Numbered from the stretch's first letter, positions 1-8,541 are shown. The stretch is DNA of 64,000 bases from Streptomyces sp. CB02056 (GCF_001905545.1 NZ_LIPD01000013.1:216349-280348), one strand, 5' to 3'. The notes: generated from the letters alone by a model not told the origin. Numbers and translations are program-made.

Positions 1-2
1 TG

Positions 3-644
3 CTGTGCGAGCTGGCCGTGCCGGTGGTCGCCGAACTGCGGGCGCGGACCTCCTGGCACCCGCACCACATCGCCGAACGGTACGGGCTGTTCACCCTGAT
101 CGTGCTCGGCGAGACGGTGGCGGCGGCGACCGTCGCGGTGCAGTCGGCGGTGGACGAGCACGAGGAACTGGGCCGGCTGGTGCCGGTGGCCGCCGGCGGG
201 CTGCTGATCTGCTTCGCGGCCTGGTGGATCTACTTCGCCCGGTCCGTCCACGAGCACCTGCGTTCCAACCGGCAGGCGCTGGTCTGGGGGTACGGGCACT
301 ACCTGGTGTTCGCCTCGGCGGCGGCGATCGGCACCGGGCTGGAGGTGGCGGTGGAGTCGGCGGTGCACCAGGCGCACATCTCCGAGACCGCCGCCACCGC
401 GACGGTCACCGTGCCCACCGCGCTCTACCTGGTCACGGTCTGGTTCCTGCACTCCCGGCACACCAAGCGGGGTGCGGCGGCCCAGTCGGTGGCGCCGGCG
501 GGGGCCGCGCTGGTGCTGGCCTGCACCGCGCTCGGCGGCTCCGGGGTGCTCGCGGCGGGCCTGGTCTGCGCGCTGATGGTGGCGGTGGGCGTGCTGGTCC
601 ACGGCCGGGAGAGCAGGTGGGCGGGCGCCCGCCGGGCGTACTGA
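3..644 (+). CDS. LtrA-family membrane protein (low temperature requirement A), C-terminal part
   Basis: The reading frame is open from the window edge, so the start lies upstream and only about 213 C-terminal residues are seen. The fragment is hydrophobic with at least five predicted membrane segments, broken by short charged loops. Near its start it has the HPHHIAERYGLFTLIVLGE block, which is the hallmark of the LtrA family of integral membrane proteins (known family, no firmly established biochemical role). The C-terminus is basic (RESRWAGARRAY). It runs convergent to the LysR gene, which ends 76 bases downstream. Family assignment is confident; function is not known. Confidence 0.8.
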   Translation: MCELAVPVVAELRARTSWHPHHIAERYGLFTLIVLGETVAAATVAVQSAVDEHEELGRLVPVAAGGLLICFAAWWIYFARSVHEHLRSNRQALVWGYGHYLVFASAAAIGTGLEVAVESAVHQAHISETAATATVTVPTALYLVTVWFLHSRHTKRGAAAQSVAPAGAALVLACTALGGSGVLAAGLVCALMVAVGVLVHGRESRWAGARRAY

Positions 645-720
645 TCCGCGGGGCGTACCGATCCGCGGGGCACGCCCAGTTCGAACCGCCCAGTCCGAAC
701 CGCCCTGTCCGAACAGCCCG

Positions 721-1698
721 TCAGCCGACCCGGCCCAGCAGCACCGGCTCGTGCCGCGCCAGCCAGTCCAGGTAGGCCGGGTTGACCTTGGCCAGATCCA
801 GGTAGGCGGCCCGCAGTTCGCCGTACAGCGCGTCCAGCGCGGGCGGGCTGAGCACGCGCGGACGCCAGGTGAACAGCAGCCGGACGGCCAGCGGGTCCCC
901 GTGCACCGGGCGGACCACCGTGCCGGGACCGGGCAGTGAGGTGGGCTGGCAGGGGCGGACGGCCTCGCCGGAGGCGACCAGCTCGGCGGCGGTGGCGTTG
1001 TCCCGCACCTGGACCACCCGGGGGTTGAGCCCGGCCTCGGTGAACACCCGGCGCATCGCCGCGTACTCGTGGTCGGCGGTCGGGTCGACCATCCAGGTGT
1101 CCTCGGCGAGGTCGGCCAGGTGGACGACGTCGCGGGCGGCGGCCGGGTGCCCGGCGGCGAGCGCGACGAACTGCGGCTCCCGGGCCATCAGCACCCGGTG
1201 CTCGGCGTCCGGCGGCACCCGCAGCGGGAAGCCCTCGCACTCGTGCACGAAGGCCACGTCCAGCTGGTCGGCGGCGACCATCCGCAGCAGCGCGCTGGCC
1301 GAGATGTCCACGTGGATGGTGGTGTCGGTGTCCGGCAGCCGCTCGTGCACCCGGCGCAGCCAGGCCGCGACCGCCCGGCTTCCGACGCTGCCGATCCGCA
1401 GCCGCCGCTGCCGGCCGGGGCCGGCCGAGTCCCGCGCCTCCTGGCGGGCGGCGGCCACCAGGGCGGCCATCTCGGTGATCACCGGCCGGGCCCGGGAGAG
1501 CACCGAGTGGCCGAGCGCGGTGGGCCGGCTGCCGGTCTGCTCGCGGGTGAACAGGGTGCCGCCGATGGCCCGTTCGATGCGGTGCAGCTGGGTGGTGAGG
1601 GAGGGCTGGGTCATGCCGAGCTGGAGCGCGGCCTTGCGGAGGCTGCCGCTGTCGGCGATCGCGCACAGCACCCGGAGGTGTCTCACGTCGAGCTCCAC
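721..1698 (-). CDS. LysR-family regulator, probable activator of the adjacent snapalysin genes
   Basis: About 325 residues. The N-terminal winged helix-turn-helix (roughly residues 4-62, with RHLRVLCAIADSGSLRKAA and MTQPSLTTQLHRIE) is typical of LysR proteins, followed by an effector-binding domain of two periplasmic-binding-like lobes. I chose the GTG at 1698 because a TTGGCG-N18-TATGCT promoter ends six bases before it, giving a leaderless transcript; a longer frame reaching 1749 would start inside that promoter and has no ribosome binding site. The gene is divergent from a snapalysin gene, the classical arrangement of the streptomycete snpA/snpR (mprA/mprR) pair, in which the LysR protein activates the protease. 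The activator role is inferred from that context. Confidence 0.88.
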   Translation of the reverse strand: MELDVRHLRVLCAIADSGSLRKAALQLGMTQPSLTTQLHRIERAIGGTLFTREQTGSRPTALGHSVLSRARPVITEMAALVAAARQEARDSAGPGRQRRLRIGSVGSRAVAAWLRRVHERLPDTDTTIHVDISASALLRMVAADQLDVAFVHECEGFPLRVPPDAEHRVLMAREPQFVALAAGHPAAARDVVHLADLAEDTWMVDPTADHEYAAMRRVFTEAGLNPRVVQVRDNATAAELVASGEAVRPCQPTSLPGPGTVVRPVHGDPLAVRLLFTWRPRVLSPPALDALYGELRAAYLDLAKVNPAYLDWLARHEPVLLGRVG

Positions 1699-1704
1699 GT
1701 CGGG

Positions 1705-1734
1705 AGCATAGACGCCGTCGCACCCCTTCGCCAA
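1705..1734 (-). promoter_or_regulatory. Leaderless promoter of the LysR gene
   Basis: On the minus strand TTGGCG is followed after 18 bases by TATGCT, and GTG (1698) comes six bases after the -10 box. This fits the leaderless pattern common in Streptomyces and fixes the start codon. Confidence 0.6.
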
Positions 1735-1839
1735 GGACATGACAGGCATTCAAGGCATGCCGAAGGGCCGGCCGACGGACCGACCGGCTGAACGGCCGAC
1801 GGATCGGCCGGTGCGCCGCACGACGGCACCGGGCCGCTA

Positions 1840-1880
1840 TGCGGTGGTGCTATCGCCGGTTGGCATCATCCGCGACGGCC
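1840..1880 (+). promoter_or_regulatory. Putative activator-dependent promoter/operator of snapalysin gene 1
   Basis: The block GCTATCGCCGGTTGGCATCA (from 1849) is repeated almost exactly in front of the second snapalysin gene (2839-2870), although the flanking DNA differs. It contains an AT-N11-AT core of the LysR T-N11-A type (T-CGCCGGTTGGC-A). A CATCAT hexamer at its right end could be a -10 box; there is no good -35 box, as expected for an activated promoter. The rest of the 1699-2016 intergenic region is GC-rich with short CCGACGG-like repeats and no further gene. Confidence 0.5.
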
Positions 1881-2016
1881 CCGCCCGGGTCGAAGCTCGG
1901 GGGCAGCAACCCGCCCCTCGGCCACCGCCCGGGGCGGCCCCCACCGTGCGCCCCGGCCGGGCCCGGCCCCCATCGGGCCCCGGCGAGCCGGCGCACCGCG
2001 AAACCGGAGTCCCCAC

Positions 2017-2658
2017 ATGAAGCGATCCGTGCTGTCCGCAGCCCTGGGCCTGACCCTCGCGGCCGGCCTGGCGGTCCTGCCCGCCACCGCCGCGACCGCC
2101 GCTCCCGCCGCCCCGGCCGTGCAGGGCTACACCCCCTCGACGTACGCGGGTTCGGCCGCGGAGGCGGCGAACAACCAGGCCTTCTTCCAGGCCGTGATGG
2201 CCTCGGCCAAGGCCAAGCAGGCCGCCAACCCCGGCCTGGCGACCGTCACCGTCACCTACGACACCGCGAACGCGCCCTCCTTCACCAGCCAGATATCCCA
2301 GGCCGCGCAGATCTGGAACAGCTCGGAGACCAACGTCCAGCTCCAGGCGGCGAGCGGCAGCGGCGACTTCTCGTACTACGAGGGCAACGACAGCCGCGGC
2401 TCCTACGCCAGCACCGACGGCCACGGCCACGGCTACGTCTTCCTCGACTACCAGCAGAACCAGCAGTACAGCTCGCTCCGCGTGGTGGCGCACGAGACCG
2501 GCCACGTGCTCGGCCTGCCCGACGACTACTCCGGCCCGTGCAGCGAGCTGATGTCGGGCGGCGGCCCCGGCCCGTCCTGCACCAACCCGTACCCCGACGG
2601 CAACGAGCGCAGCCAGGTCGACTACCTCTGGGCGAACGGTCTCGCGGCGCGGAACTGA
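2017..2658 (+). CDS. snpA: Snapalysin-family small neutral zinc metalloprotease (M7), copy 1
   Basis: 213 residues. A Sec signal peptide occupies about residues 1-29 (MKRS, hydrophobic stretch, then ATAA), followed by a pro-region and a mature enzyme starting near residue 75. The catalytic zinc motif is HETGHVLGLPD: His159, Glu160, His163 and the third ligand Asp169, which is the snapalysin variant of the metzincin motif; Met179 supplies the Met-turn and Cys175/Cys188 can form a disulfide. Length matches the family. It is a secreted endopeptidase, known in Streptomyces for milk-protein hydrolysis. Divergent from a LysR gene and followed by a strong terminator and a close paralogue. The first hundred residues are nearly identical to copy 2. 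Confidence 0.93.
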   Translation: MKRSVLSAALGLTLAAGLAVLPATAATAAPAAPAVQGYTPSTYAGSAAEAANNQAFFQAVMASAKAKQAANPGLATVTVTYDTANAPSFTSQISQAAQIWNSSETNVQLQAASGSGDFSYYEGNDSRGSYASTDGHGHGYVFLDYQQNQQYSSLRVVAHETGHVLGLPDDYSGPCSELMSGGGPGPSCTNPYPDGNERSQVDYLWANGLAARN

Positions 2659-2678
2659 CGCGAGCGGCAAGCGGGTTC

Positions 2679-2722
2679 GGGGTGGCGGGCCGCTCGGCCG
2701 GAATCGAGCGGCCCGCCACCCC
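2679..2722 (+). terminator. Hairpin terminator after snapalysin copy 1
   Basis: A perfect 18-bp stem (2679-2696 with 2705-2722) encloses an 8-base loop. There is no clear T-run, which is usual for streptomycete terminators. It separates the two protease units. Confidence 0.75.
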
Positions 2723-2835
2723 GGGTACTTCCCCGGACCGGAGCCTAGCCGCCGCCGGAACGGAATGCCAGGGGCACGATTGAGTCAAGTCGAGGAAAAG
2801 ACAGCTCAAATCGACTCCATAGCAGGGGTATTGAA

Positions 2836-2875
2836 CGGTGCTATCGCGGGTTGGCATCATCCGCGCACGCGCCGG
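2836..2875 (+). promoter_or_regulatory. Duplicated promoter/operator of snapalysin gene 2
   Basis: The sequence GCTATCGCGGGTTGGCATCA matches the element before copy 1 with one change. Here a TTGAAC hexamer (2832-2837) lies 18 bases before CATCAT, so this copy may have a better core promoter. The shared T-N11-A core suggests the same LysR protein controls both genes. The remainder of 2723-2970 shows no gene. Confidence 0.5.
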
Positions 2876-2970
2876 GTTGCCCGAAGCTCTGGGGACACCA
2901 CCCGTTGACCAGGTGTTCCCCCCGGCCGGCCCCCAACCGGCCACGTCACCTCAGGAATCGGAGCCCCCAC

Positions 2971-3597
2971 ATGAAGCGATCCGTGCTGTCCGCCACCCTC
3001 GGCCTCGCCCTCGCGGCCGGCCTCGCCGTGCTGCCCACCACCGCCGCCGCGGCCGCGACGCCGACCGCCCCGGCCGTGCAGGGCTACACCGCCACGACGT
3101 ACGCCGGTTCGGCCGCGGAGGCGGCGAACAACCAGGCCTTCTTCCAGGCCGTGATGGCCTCGGCCAAGGCCAAGCAGGCCGCCAACCCGGGCCTGGCGAG
3201 CGTCACCGTCACCTACGACGCCAGCTCCGCCCCCTCCTTCCGCAACCAGATATCCCAGGCCGCGCAGATCTGGAACGGCTCGGTCGCCAACGTCAAGCTG
3301 CAGTCCGGTTCGGCCGCCGACTTCCGCTACTACGAGGGCAACGACAGCCGCGGCTCCTACGCCAGCACCGACGGCCACGGGCGCGGCTACGTCTTCCTCG
3401 ACTACCAGCAGAACCAGCAGTACAGCTCGGTGCGCGTGGTGGCGCACGAGACCGGCCACGTGCTCGGCCTGCCCGACCACTACTCCGGCCCGTGCAGCGA
3501 GCTGATGTCGGGCGGCGGCCCCGGCACCTCCTGCACCAACCCGTACCCGAACACCACCGAGCGCAGCCGCGTCAACTCGCTCTGGGCGCGCGGCTGA
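2971..3597 (+). CDS. snpA: Snapalysin-family small neutral zinc metalloprotease (M7), copy 2
   Basis: 208 residues, a tandem paralogue of the gene ending 312 bases upstream. It has the same signal peptide start (MKRSVLSA), pro-region and HETGHVLGLPD zinc site followed by the Met-turn. ATG 2971 was chosen because it aligns with the start of copy 1 and begins the signal peptide; an upstream in-frame start would place a hydrophilic segment before it. Differences cluster around residues 85-115 and at the C-terminus (ending NSLWARG), while long stretches such as the substrate-side YYEGNDSRGSYASTDGHG block are conserved. It probably cleaves a related but not identical set of extracellular substrates; this is inference. 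Confidence 0.93.
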   Translation: MKRSVLSATLGLALAAGLAVLPTTAAAAATPTAPAVQGYTATTYAGSAAEAANNQAFFQAVMASAKAKQAANPGLASVTVTYDASSAPSFRNQISQAAQIWNGSVANVKLQSGSAADFRYYEGNDSRGSYASTDGHGRGYVFLDYQQNQQYSSVRVVAHETGHVLGLPDHYSGPCSELMSGGGPGTSCTNPYPNTTERSRVNSLWARG

Positions 3598-3638
3598 GCC
3601 GGGCGCTGAACCCCGGGCAGTGAACCCCGGACGGTGAA

Positions 3639-3674
3639 CCCCGGACCGGCCGCCTCGGCGCGGCCGGTCCGGGG
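3639..3674 (+). terminator. Hairpin terminator after snapalysin copy 2
   Basis: A perfect 15-bp stem (3639-3653 with 3660-3674) with a six-base loop. It is preceded by three short direct repeats of the form TGAACCCCGG starting at the stop codon region. Confidence 0.7.
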
Positions 3675-3791
3675 CCTCGTCGGTTCCCGGGTGCGATCCG
3701 GTCCGGGGCCTCGTCGCTCCCCGGCGTTGTCGGTGCCGCGTGCGAGCATGCGGCCGAGACCCGTACGCCCCGACCGCCAGGAGCCACCGCC

Positions 3792-4451
3792 ATGCCCCGT
3801 TCCGCCCCCGACCGGCTCGCCGACCTCCCGTACGCCGAGCTGCTGCGCCCGCACACCGGGCCGCTGCGCGCCGACGAGCGGTACGACACCGCGCACTTCG
3901 ACGGCGGCGAGCACACCGACGAGTCGGGCGCCGGGGCGGCCTTCCTGGAGTGCGCCTTCACCGGTGTCGCGCTCAGCGGGGTCAAGCTGCGCCAGGCAAG
4001 GTTCAACGAGGTGTGGGTGCAGGCCGGCCGCTGGGTCGCCTGCGACCTGAGCGACTCCGAGTGGCAGGACAGCTCCTTCGTCGGCGGCGTGCTCGCCGGG
4101 GTCGCCGGGTACGGCTCGGCGCTGCGCCGGGTGGTGTTCCGGGGCTGCAAGCTGGAGGCGGTCAACCTGCGCTCGGCCGTCCTGCGGGACGTCGTCTTCG
4201 AGGACTGCCTGCTGCGCGACGTGGACTTCGGCGAGGCGAAGCTGACCGGGGTGTCCTTCCCCGGCTCCACGCTGGAGGAGGTCCGGCTGCGCGGCGCCAC
4301 GCTGAGCCGGACGGACCTGCGGGGCGCCGTCCGGCTCGGCCTGGTCGACGGCCACCAGGGGCTGCGCGGGGCGGTCATCAGCTCGCTCCAACTGATGGAG
4401 CTGGCCCCCCAGTTCGCCCACGCGCTGGGGATCGAGGTCAAGGACCGCTGA
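3792..4451 (+). CDS. Pentapeptide-repeat protein
   Basis: 219 residues. From about residue 48 the chain is built of five-residue A(D/N)LxX-like units (for example FLECAFTGVALSGVKLRQARF and later VFEDCLLRDVDFGEAKL), which fold as a right-handed quadrilateral beta-helix. No signal peptide or membrane segment is seen, so it is probably cytosolic. Such proteins include DNA-gyrase protecting factors, but nothing here shows that activity. The start has a good AGGAG sequence eight bases upstream. It is a single gene ended by a hairpin at 4473. Confidence 0.85.
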   Translation: MPRSAPDRLADLPYAELLRPHTGPLRADERYDTAHFDGGEHTDESGAGAAFLECAFTGVALSGVKLRQARFNEVWVQAGRWVACDLSDSEWQDSSFVGGVLAGVAGYGSALRRVVFRGCKLEAVNLRSAVLRDVVFEDCLLRDVDFGEAKLTGVSFPGSTLEEVRLRGATLSRTDLRGAVRLGLVDGHQGLRGAVISSLQLMELAPQFAHALGIEVKDR

Positions 4452-4472
4452 GCACCTGAGCCCCTTCGCGCG

Positions 4473-4509
4473 TTCGCCCGGGCGTCGCTCGGTGACGCCC
4501 GGGCGAACA
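4473..4509 (+). terminator. Hairpin terminator after the pentapeptide-repeat gene
   Basis: A perfect 15-bp stem (4473-4487 with 4495-4509) with a seven-base loop, lying just after the stop codon and before the phospholipase C promoter region. Confidence 0.65.
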
Positions 4510-4628
4510 GTCCGCCAAACCTGCCGTCGGCACCTGGTGGGCCGGTCGGGCCGAGGTGGAGACTTCTCCGCGATCGATGGCCCCGACTTGTGCACACAAC
4601 ATCGCCAGCGAAGGGACGGACCGGTCTG

Positions 4629-6716
4629 ATGGCCGAGTTGAGTCGTAGGAAGTTCGTCACGCTGTCCGGCGCCGCCGCGGCAGGCCTCGCCGTGGCCGGC
4701 ACCGGAGCCGCGGGGCCCGCGGGGGCCGCCCAGGGAAGTGGCGCAGCTCCCGCTTCCACCGCCGCGCTCAGCGCGACCGGCACCATCACCGACGCCCGGC
4801 ACGTGGTGATCCTGATGCAGGAGAACCGCAGCTTCGACCACTACTTCGGCACGCTGCGCGGCGTGCGCGGCTTCGCCGACCGCAGCGCCATCCAGATCTC
4901 CGGCGGCTACAGCGTCTTCAACCAGCCGAACGGCCTGCTCGCCCGCCAGTACCCCTGGCAGTTCAGCCAGACCAAGCCGGCCGGCGGAGCGGACCCGGAG
5001 CGCCTCGCCCAGTGCAACGGGGACCTCAGCCACGGATGGGGTGACCAGCACAAGGCCTGGAACGGCGGCAAGATGGACTCCTGGGTCGCCGCCAAGGGCA
5101 ACGTCCGCACGCTCGGCTTCCTCACCCGCCAGGACATCCCGTTCCACTACGCCCTGGCCGAGAACTGGACGATCTGCGACGCCTACCACTGCTCGGTGCT
5201 CAGCGCGACCGGCCCCAACCGCACCTACCACTGGTCCGGCCAGATCGACCCGGCCGGCACCGCGGGCGGCCCGGCCTACGACGGCGGCGACGAGAAGGGC
5301 CTGCGCTGGCAGACCTACGCCGAGGCGCTGGAGAGCGCCGGCGTCAGCTGGAAGGTCTACCAGAACGCCGCCGACAACTACGGCGACAACGCCCTGGCGT
5401 ACTTCACGAACTTCACGGGCGCCCAGGCCGGCAGCCCGCTGGCCGTCAAGGGCATGGGCTCGGTGCCCAAGGTCACCGGGCGGACACCGGACGACATCGC
5501 CGCCGCCATCAAGGCCGACGTGCTGGCCGGGACGCTGCCGCAGGTGAGCTGGATCGTCCCCGACCAGGCCTCCTCCGAGCACCCGTACGCCACCCCGGTG
5601 GACGGCGCGCACTTCGTCCACATGGTGATCGACGCGCTCAACGCGGACCCGAACGTCTTCGACTCGTCCGTCCTGTTCATCAACTACGACGAGAACGACG
5701 GCTTCTTCGACCACGTCCCGCCGCCCGCCGCCCCGGCCGGCACCCCGGGCGAGTTCTACAACGGCACCAACATCGGCCTCGGCTTCCGCGTCCCGCTCAT
5801 CGCCGTCTCGCCCTGGACCCGCGGCGGCTGGGTCAACTCCGAGACCTTCGACCACACCTCGGTGCTGCGCTTCCTGGAGACCTGGACCGCCGCCCTCGGC
5901 AAGCCCGCCACCTGCCCGAACATCAGCGACTGGCGCCGCCGCGTCTGCGGCGACCTCACCAGCGTGTTCGACTTCGCCAACCCGGTCTACGGCCTGCCCG
6001 CGCTGCCCGACACCTCGCAGACCATCGGCCTGTCCGCCTGCGGCCCGCTGCCCAACCCGGCCCCGGTGAACAACCAGCTCCCGGTGCAGGAGTCCGGCAC
6101 CCGCCCGGCGCGCGCCCTGCCGTACCAGCCGAACGCCAACCTGGACCACCTGGAGTTCGGCTCCGGCGGGGTGATGAAGGTCTGGATCGCGATGGACAAC
6201 GGGGGCGCCGCCGCCACCAAGTCCGCCCACTTCGCGGCCTACGCCAACGCCTACCGCAGCGGCGGTCCCTGGCAGTACACGGTGGACCCGGGCGGCAGCA
6301 CCAGCGACTTCTTCAACTGCGGCACCAACTTCGGCGGCGGCCCGTACGACCTCACGGTGGTCGGCCCCAACCGCTTCCTGCGCCGCTTCAAGGGCGACGC
6401 GATGAAGGCGGGCAAGAACGCCGCCGTCACCGCCTCCTACGCGGTCGAGCCGGGCACCGGCAAGCTCGCGCTCTACTTCAAGCTCGCCAACTCCGGCAGC
6501 ACCCCGATCACGTTCACGATCGCGTCCAACAACTACCGCACCGACGGCCCCTGGACGTACCAGGTCCCGGCCGGCGGCAGCGTCAGCGACTTCTTCAACG
6601 CCGTGGCGTACAGCAACGGCTGGTACGACTTCACCGTGACGGTGGATGCGGACAGCACCTGGTCCCAGCGCTTCACCGGCCACCTGGAGACGGGTGCGGC
6701 GAGCATCACCGGCTGA
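4629..6716 (+). CDS. Phosphocholine-specific phospholipase C, Tat-exported
   Basis: 695 residues. The N-terminus carries a twin-arginine signal (SRRKFVTLSG at residues 4-13, then an Ala/Gly-rich hydrophobic stretch). The catalytic phosphoesterase domain follows (about 50-480), with the metal and nucleophile region QENRSFDHYFGTLRG and the later INYDENDGFFDHVPPP metal-binding block typical of non-haemolytic, acid-phosphatase-like PLCs. Two roughly 90-residue C-terminal repeats (about 500-590 and 605-690, each with an SDFFN motif) are the bacterial PLC C-terminal domains. It would release phosphocholine from extracellular phospholipids. GTG 4590 is an alternative start, but ATG 4629 places the twin arginines at the normal distance. 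Monocistronic. Confidence 0.93.
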   Translation: MAELSRRKFVTLSGAAAAGLAVAGTGAAGPAGAAQGSGAAPASTAALSATGTITDARHVVILMQENRSFDHYFGTLRGVRGFADRSAIQISGGYSVFNQPNGLLARQYPWQFSQTKPAGGADPERLAQCNGDLSHGWGDQHKAWNGGKMDSWVAAKGNVRTLGFLTRQDIPFHYALAENWTICDAYHCSVLSATGPNRTYHWSGQIDPAGTAGGPAYDGGDEKGLRWQTYAEALESAGVSWKVYQNAADNYGDNALAYFTNFTGAQAGSPLAVKGMGSVPKVTGRTPDDIAAAIKADVLAGTLPQVSWIVPDQASSEHPYATPVDGAHFVHMVIDALNADPNVFDSSVLFINYDENDGFFDHVPPPAAPAGTPGEFYNGTNIGLGFRVPLIAVSPWTRGGWVNSETFDHTSVLRFLETWTAALGKPATCPNISDWRRRVCGDLTSVFDFANPVYGLPALPDTSQTIGLSACGPLPNPAPVNNQLPVQESGTRPARALPYQPNANLDHLEFGSGGVMKVWIAMDNGGAAATKSAHFAAYANAYRSGGPWQYTVDPGGSTSDFFNCGTNFGGGPYDLTVVGPNRFLRRFKGDAMKAGKNAAVTASYAVEPGTGKLALYFKLANSGSTPITFTIASNNYRTDGPWTYQVPAGGSVSDFFNAVAYSNGWYDFTVTVDADSTWSQRFTGHLETGAASITG

Positions 6717-6777
6717 CCGTCGTTCCCACCGCGCCGAACGGGGCCCCACTCCTCCGCCGAGAAGTGGGGCCACCGTG

Positions 6778-7422
6778 TCACCGCCGCCAGAACAGGTGGT
6801 GCGCCACGCCGCTCGGGCTGGGCACGACCTCCAGGTGGAACCGGTCGAGCAGCTCGTCGGGGGACTCCCAGAGCTTCAGCCCGGTGCCGAGTTCCAGCGG
6901 GGAGACCGCGATGTGCAGGGTGTCCACGAGGTCGGCGTCGAGGAACTGGCGGATGGTGGTGACCCCGCCGCCGAGGCGGACGTCCTTGCCGTCGGCGGCC
7001 TCCCGGGCCTGCTTGAGGACGGTGGCCGGGTCGCCGTCGACGAAGTGGAAGGTGGTGTCGGAGAGCGTGAACGAGGGCCGGGTGTGGTGGGTCATGACGA
7101 ACACCGGCGTACGGAACGGGGGCTCGGCACCCCACCAGCCGAGCCACTCGTGGTCCTGCCACGGGCCGCGCTGGGGCCCGAACTTGTTGCGCCCCATGAT
7201 CTCGGCGCCGATGTTGCGGTCGAAGTCCCGGGTTAAGTAGTCGTCCAGGCCCCGGCTGCCGCCGGGGTCGGTGCGCATCGGCCAGCTCGCGGTGGCCCCG
7301 GCCCAGGAGAAGAGCCGCTCGGGGCGGTCGAGGCCGAACGGCAGCTCGAAGCTCTGGTGCTCGCCGGCCGCGACGCCGTCAGCGGAGACGTTGAAGTTCA
7401 TGACTCTGAGCAGTTGGTTCAT
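6778..7422 (-). CDS. Dihydrofolate-reductase-like (RibD C-terminal) reductase with a TTA codon
   Basis: 214 residues. The fold assignment rests on the N-terminal strand NFNVSADGVAAG, IGAEIMGRNKFGP in the middle, the FVMTHHTRPSFT segment, and GKDVRLGGGVTTIRQFLDADLVDTLHIAVSPLELGTG near the end, which together mark the RibD C-terminal/DHFR-like NADPH-dependent reductases. Substrate is unknown. ATG 7422 has AGGAG eight bases upstream. Codon 63 (7234-7236, Leu in DDYLTRD) is TTA, the rarest codon in this group, so translation should depend on the bldA tRNA. That points to developmental or late expression. Downstream convergent with the phospholipase gene. Confidence 0.85.
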   Translation of the reverse strand: MNQLLRVMNFNVSADGVAAGEHQSFELPFGLDRPERLFSWAGATASWPMRTDPGGSRGLDDYLTRDFDRNIGAEIMGRNKFGPQRGPWQDHEWLGWWGAEPPFRTPVFVMTHHTRPSFTLSDTTFHFVDGDPATVLKQAREAADGKDVRLGGGVTTIRQFLDADLVDTLHIAVSPLELGTGLKLWESPDELLDRFHLEVVPSPSGVAHHLFWRR

Positions 7423-7550
7423 GACTGGGGCTCCTGTCCCGTGATCGTGCGGCGGGGTGCCGCACACCGGGACGTCGGAGCGGACCCGGCGGGATTGACA
7501 TCGGGCCCGGGATTCTTTCGAGGACTTCTCTCGGGGGCGGTCCGGGCCCG

Positions 7551-8357
7551 TCAGGCGAACGGGCCCCGGGGGAACCACGGGTCGTGGACCTCGCGGGGCC
7601 CGTCCGGGGTCAGCAGGGTGAGGCCGAGCGCGCCGGAGGCGTACTCGGCGAGCTGCACCGAGCCGTGCCGGGTCTCCAGTTCGGCCTGCACGGGCACCGG
7701 CAGCTTGGTCAGGGCCCGCCGCAGCTGCAGGGCGTCCCGCCGGCTGATCGGCTGCGGCGCGCGCAGCACCAGCCGCAGCGGGCTCATCGGCCCGGCCACC
7801 GGCACGCCGCTGCCCAGCTCGTAGCCGACCGCGCCGATCGGGCCCCAGGGCAGCCGGTGGTCCGCGACCAGCCGGCCGACCTCGGGCAGCAGGGCCAGGG
7901 CCGGGATGCCGGCGAGCCGTTCGGGGGCCAGGTGCCCGCGCCGGTCGGGGAGCTGTTCGGGCCGCAGGGTCCGGGCCACCGCCGCCCAGGGGGCCAGGGC
8001 GTCCAGCCGCTGGCCGGGGCGCGGGCCGCGCACGGTCACCGGGAACCACAGCTCGGGCGCGGCCTCCGGGTCCCGGGTGCAGCGCTGGGGGTGCGGCAGG
8101 TCCACCGGGTTGCCGACCACGGCGGGCGCCCGGCCGACCGTCACCCAGGGGTGCGCCCGCAGCACGGCCCGTGCCCAGCCCGGCAGTTCGCCGCCCGCGA
8201 GGGGCCGCAGCGAGCTGGGGCACTGCATCAGCAGCAGGTCGTGGGCGCCGGGCAGCCGGCCGTCCAGGGCGGCCAGCGGGCCGACCCGCCGGCGCGGTCC
8301 GTCGTGCTGGTCCTCGACGGTGCGCCGGGCGGGGCTTCCGGGGTGTACGACGGTCAC
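7551..8357 (-). CDS. mdcG: MdcG-like phosphoribosyl-dephospho-CoA transferase (malonate decarboxylase holo-ACP synthase)
   Basis: 268 residues. The pattern AHDLLLMQ near residue 38, LPGWARAVLRAHPWVTVGRAP, the PVTVRGPRPGQRLDALAPW block, PIGAVGYELGSGVPV and a C-terminal VQLAEYASGALGL with a final DPW tail matches the MdcG family, which attaches the phosphoribosyl-dephospho-CoA prosthetic group to the malonate decarboxylase acyl carrier protein. It starts with GTG. It is oddly isolated: none of the decarboxylase subunits (mdcA-E) is in this window, and the neighbours are unrelated. Either the rest of the cluster lies elsewhere or the protein has another partner. Family call is from motif order alone. 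Confidence 0.7.
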   Translation of the reverse strand: MTVVHPGSPARRTVEDQHDGPRRRVGPLAALDGRLPGAHDLLLMQCPSSLRPLAGGELPGWARAVLRAHPWVTVGRAPAVVGNPVDLPHPQRCTRDPEAAPELWFPVTVRGPRPGQRLDALAPWAAVARTLRPEQLPDRRGHLAPERLAGIPALALLPEVGRLVADHRLPWGPIGAVGYELGSGVPVAGPMSPLRLVLRAPQPISRRDALQLRRALTKLPVPVQAELETRHGSVQLAEYASGALGLTLLTPDGPREVHDPWFPRGPFA

Positions 8358-8541
8358 TGCGGGCTCCAGGGGGTGGCGTGGATGTCGCCGACGGCCACCA
8401 CCCTCCGCCCGTCCGGCGGCTCCCGGCTACGGCCCTTGGACGCGTTCACCAGGGACCAAAGGCTCAAGGTGCGCCCGTCCGTGCCCGGTGTGAGAGTGGG
8501 GGACAGCCCGGCATTCCGTCGTTCCCCCCGGAGGAGGAGCC

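Noticed and set aside
1739..2020. Small plus-strand gene before the first snapalysin gene
   Set aside because: It lies across the divergent promoter region, is Pro/Arg-rich and has no support in any family.
3480..6773. A minus-strand open frame of about 1100 codons opposite the pentapeptide and phospholipase genes
   Set aside because: It is the mirror of real plus-strand genes in high-GC DNA; its translation is low complexity and lacks any domain.
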